Shown in pieces: positions 61,693-64,000 of a stretch of 64,000 nucleotides of DNA. The position numbers and the translations under genes are program-made. The stretch comes from Flavobacteriaceae bacterium. GTDB lineage: Bacteria > Bacteroidota > Bacteroidia > Flavobacteriales > Flavobacteriaceae. The first letter of the stretch is position 1; each line of letters begins with the position of its first letter. The stretch spans positions 108,947 to 172,946 of the forward strand of contig NZMG01000035.1 in the NCBI GenBank assembly GCA_002694465.1, in the 5' to 3' direction. Under the pieces are notes generated by a model. That model was given only the letters and a program-made list of their open reading frames with translations. It was not told where the DNA came from and ran no database searches.

Positions 61693-62284
61693 CATCATTC
61701 CACATAATTTTCAGGTGTCAAAAAAGGATAGAAACATTCAAAAGAATCACCATTCTTTTGTGATTTGGTTTACTGGACTTTCAGGGTCTGGAAAATCTAC
61801 TGTCGCAAATGCGTTGGAAAAAACGTTACTCGAAAAAGGATTTCACACCTATATTTTAGATGGAGACAATGTGCGCAATGGACTCAACAACAACCTTACT
61901 TTTTCTCCCGAAGATCGAACCGAAAACATTCGTCGTATTGCCCAGGTGGCTAAATTAATGGTGGATGCTGGACTTATAGTTCTTTCTGCTTTTGTTTCAC
62001 CTTATCGAAGGGATCGAGAGAATGTAAAAAATATTGTTGGAAAAGAGAATTTTGTTGAAGTATTTGTAAACACCCCCATCCAAGAATGTGAAAAGCGAGA
62101 CGTAAAAGGGTTGTATGCTAAAGCGAGAGCCGGAGAGATTAAAGATTTTACTGGAGTAAATGCACCGTATGAGGCTCCCCAAAATCCTGATGTTGAAATC
62201 GATACAAGCAAAAGTTCCATAGAAGATTCTGTGTCTATTATTTTTAAAGCCATAGCGAATAAATTACATTTGAAGTATGAGTAA
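61685..62284 (+). CDS. cysC: Adenylylsulfate kinase
   Basis: 199 residues from ATG 61685 (MSNIIPHNF); the frame upstream to 61634 overlaps DUF2061 coding sequence and is not used. P-loop [14 protein letters not shown] (about residues 29-42), LDGDNVRNGLN, FSPEDRTENIRR and FVSPYRRDRENVK are APS kinase motifs. It phosphorylates APS to PAPS. It overlaps cysD by 8 bp, again through ATGAGTAA. Confidence 0.95.
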   Translation: MSNIIPHNFQVSKKDRNIQKNHHSFVIWFTGLSGSGKSTVANALEKTLLEKGFHTYILDGDNVRNGLNNNLTFSPEDRTENIRRIAQVAKLMVDAGLIVLSAFVSPYRRDRENVKNIVGKENFVEVFVNTPIQECEKRDVKGLYAKARAGEIKDFTGVNAPYEAPQNPDVEIDTSKSSIEDSVSIIFKAIANKLHLKYE

Positions 62285-63182
62285 GTATTATTTAAATTAC
62301 CTAGACGAACTTGAGTCTGAAGCCATTTATATTTTAAGAGAGGTATGGGCGCAATTTCAGAATCCAGTGATTCTTTTTTCTGGAGGGAAGGACTCTATTT
62401 TGGTAACCCATTTAGCCAAAAAAGCATTTTACCCTTCTAAAATTCCGTTTCCATTGATGCATGTGGATACGGGGCATAATTTTCCTGAAACCATTCAGTT
62501 TCGAGATGATTTAATTAAGGAGTTTGGAGTCCAACTTATTGTAGGTTCTGTTCAAGAGTCTATTGATAAAGGCCGTGTAGCTGAGGAAAGAGGGAAGAAT
62601 GCAACTCGAAATGCACTTCAGATTACAACACTTTTAGATGCCATTGAAGAAAATAAAATAGATTGTGCCATAGGTGGTGGAAGACGTGATGAAGAAAAAG
62701 CTCGTGCGAAGGAACGGTTCTTTTCACATCGAGACGATTTTGGGCAATGGGATCCCAAGAATCAACGACCAGAATTATGGAACATCCTTAATGGAAAACA
62801 TTTTGAAGGGGAACATTTTAGAGCTTTCCCTATAAGTAACTGGACTGAAATGGATGTTTGGAATTATATTTTAAGAGAAAACATTTCAATTCCTTCGCTT
62901 TATTATGCACACGAAAGGGAGGTAGTGTGGCGCAGTAATTCTTGGATTCCAATTTCGGACCATTTAAAATTAGAAGAAGGGGAAGAAGTTCATAAAAAGA
63001 AAATTCGCTTTAGAACACTTGGCGATATTACCATTACGGGTGGTATAGAAAGTGATGCGGATACCCTAGAAAAAATAGTGATGGAAGTTTCCGCAATGAA
63101 ACAAACCGAACGAGGAAATAGAAGTGATGACAAGCGCAGTGAGACATCAATGGAAGATAGAAAACGACAAGGTTATTTTTAA
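62277..63182 (+). CDS. cysD: Sulfate adenylyltransferase subunit 2
   Basis: 301 residues. The pyrophosphate loop is [11 protein letters not shown] (about residues 34-44), with [34 protein letters not shown] and the C-terminal RQGYF. With CysN it forms ATP sulfurylase, making APS from sulfate and ATP. It is followed by cysN after an 11-nt gap. Confidence 0.96.
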   Translation: MSKYYLNYLDELESEAIYILREVWAQFQNPVILFSGGKDSILVTHLAKKAFYPSKIPFPLMHVDTGHNFPETIQFRDDLIKEFGVQLIVGSVQESIDKGRVAEERGKNATRNALQITTLLDAIEENKIDCAIGGGRRDEEKARAKERFFSHRDDFGQWDPKNQRPELWNILNGKHFEGEHFRAFPISNWTEMDVWNYILRENISIPSLYYAHEREVVWRSNSWIPISDHLKLEEGEEVHKKKIRFRTLGDITITGGIESDADTLEKIVMEVSAMKQTERGNRSDDKRSETSMEDRKRQGYF

Positions 63183-63193
63183 AGAATAGAACA

Positions 63194-64000
63194 ATGCAAT
63201 TAGATACGAATCAATTATTACGATTTACAACTGCCGGAAGTGTTGACGATGGTAAGAGTACCTTGATAGGAAGACTGTTGTATGACTCCAAGGCTATTTT
63301 TGAAGATCAACTGGAAGCGGTAGAAAACACTAGTAAAAGAAAAGGTCACGATGGAGTTGATTTGGCTTTATTTACCGATGGTTTAAAAGACGAACGCGAA
63401 CAAGGTATCACAATTGATGTTGCGTACAGGTACTTTACAACACCCAAACGTAAATTTATTATTGCAGATACACCTGGTCATATTCAGTATACCCGAAATA
63501 TGGTAACAGGAGCATCCACTGCAAATGCAGCTTTGATTTTAATTGATGCTCGAAACGGAGTGATTGAGCAAACAAAACGTCATGCATTTATAGCATCTTT
63601 GCTTCAAATTCCTCATATTATTGTATGTGTGAATAAAATGGATTTGGTGGATTATTCTGAAGAAGTTTATGAAAAAATCATTGGGCAATTTGAGGAGTTT
63701 TCTTCAAAATTATATGTAAAAGACGTTCGTTTTTTACCCATTAGTGCTTTGGATGGAGATAATGTAGTAAACCGGAGTGAAAATATGACTTGGTTTCAGG
63801 GTGCGCCATTATTACATACTTTGGAGCATTTACATATAAGTAGTGATATCAATAAAATTGATGCACGTTTTCCTGTGCAAACAGTCTTGCGCCCTCAACG
63901 AGAAGGATTTATCGATTACCGTGGTTATGCGGGAAGAGTAGCAAGTGGAATTTTTAGACCTGGTGATGATATTACAGTTTTGCCTTCTGGCTTTACTTCA
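63194..64000 (+). CDS. cysN: Sulfate adenylyltransferase subunit 1 (partial, 5' part)
   Basis: 269 codons from ATG 63194 to the window edge with no stop. It is a translation-factor-like GTPase: G1 [17 protein letters not shown]2 region [11 protein letters not shown]3 [13 protein letters not shown]4 NKMDLVDY and G5 ISALDG; the beta-barrel domain II starts at [14 protein letters not shown] hydrolysis drives APS formation by CysD. A CysC fusion at its C-terminus is unlikely because a separate cysC lies upstream. Confidence 0.95.
   Translation, partial: MQLDTNQLLRFTTAGSVDDGKSTLIGRLLYDSKAIFEDQLEAVENTSKRKGHDGVDLALFTDGLKDEREQGITIDVAYRYFTTPKRKFIIADTPGHIQYTRNMVTGASTANAALILIDARNGVIEQTKRHAFIASLLQIPHIIVCVNKMDLVDYSEEVYEKIIGQFEEFSSKLYVKDVRFLPISALDGDNVVNRSENMTWFQGAPLLHTLEHLHISSDINKIDARFPVQTVLRPQREGFIDYRGYAGRVASGIFRPGDDITVLPSGFTS

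Overview
The window is AT-rich chromosomal DNA of a member of the Bacteroidetes, most likely a marine Flavobacteriaceae species. Support comes from TAnnTTTG-type promoters, Bacteroidetes-style signal peptides and lipoboxes, a type IX secretion sorting domain, GlgE/GlgB glycogen genes, a fused 2-oxoacid dehydrogenase E1 and a CysC/CysD/CysN sulfate-activation operon. No species name can be given from sequence alone. No rRNA, tRNA, CRISPR array or insertion sequence was seen.

Layout. 1-1350: a leftward run of small unknown secreted or lipoprotein genes separated by long imperfect palindromes and starting on TTG. 1441-1989: a small helix-turn-helix gene preceded by six 21-bp direct repeats. 2439-10479: an alpha-glucan block (GH31 alpha-glucosidase, GlgB, maltokinase, GlgE) on the minus strand, with two matching palindromic operator candidates. 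11520-18581: menaquinone genes (MenI-like thioesterase, MenF, MenD, then MenB) interleaved with CvfB, a papain-like peptidase and unknown genes. 19099-23299: formate-tetrahydrofolate ligase and a GMC oxidoreductase with its small subunit.

23300-28260 is an accessory island. It holds dispersed palindromes, a 13-copy 21-bp tandem array, a deoxyribosyltransferase-like gene framed by a perfect 17-bp inverted repeat, a lipoprotein, a three-gene module that looks like a toxin-antitoxin-SecB-like chaperone system, and a secreted protein. Several of these genes are separated by the same palindromic boundary family seen at the left end of the window; each gene is followed by a palindrome, as in integron cassettes, but no integrase is present.

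28269-64000 is mostly core genome: esterase, asparagine synthase B, fused branched-chain 2-oxoacid dehydrogenase E1, a peptidase-like outer-membrane protein, a secreted nuclease-like protein, LOG protein, UvrA, gamma-glutamyltransferase, GlmM, rhomboid, thioredoxin-like protein, GAF protein, an HD-PycTM protein, a metallophosphoesterase-barrel fusion, and the sulfate-activation operon (CysQ, DUF2061, CysC, CysD, partial CysN).

The most striking regulatory signal is directly upstream of asnB. A 17-residue leader peptide with eight asparagine codons is followed by mutually exclusive antiterminator and terminator hairpins. This is the signature of ribosome-mediated transcription attenuation sensing charged tRNA-Asn.
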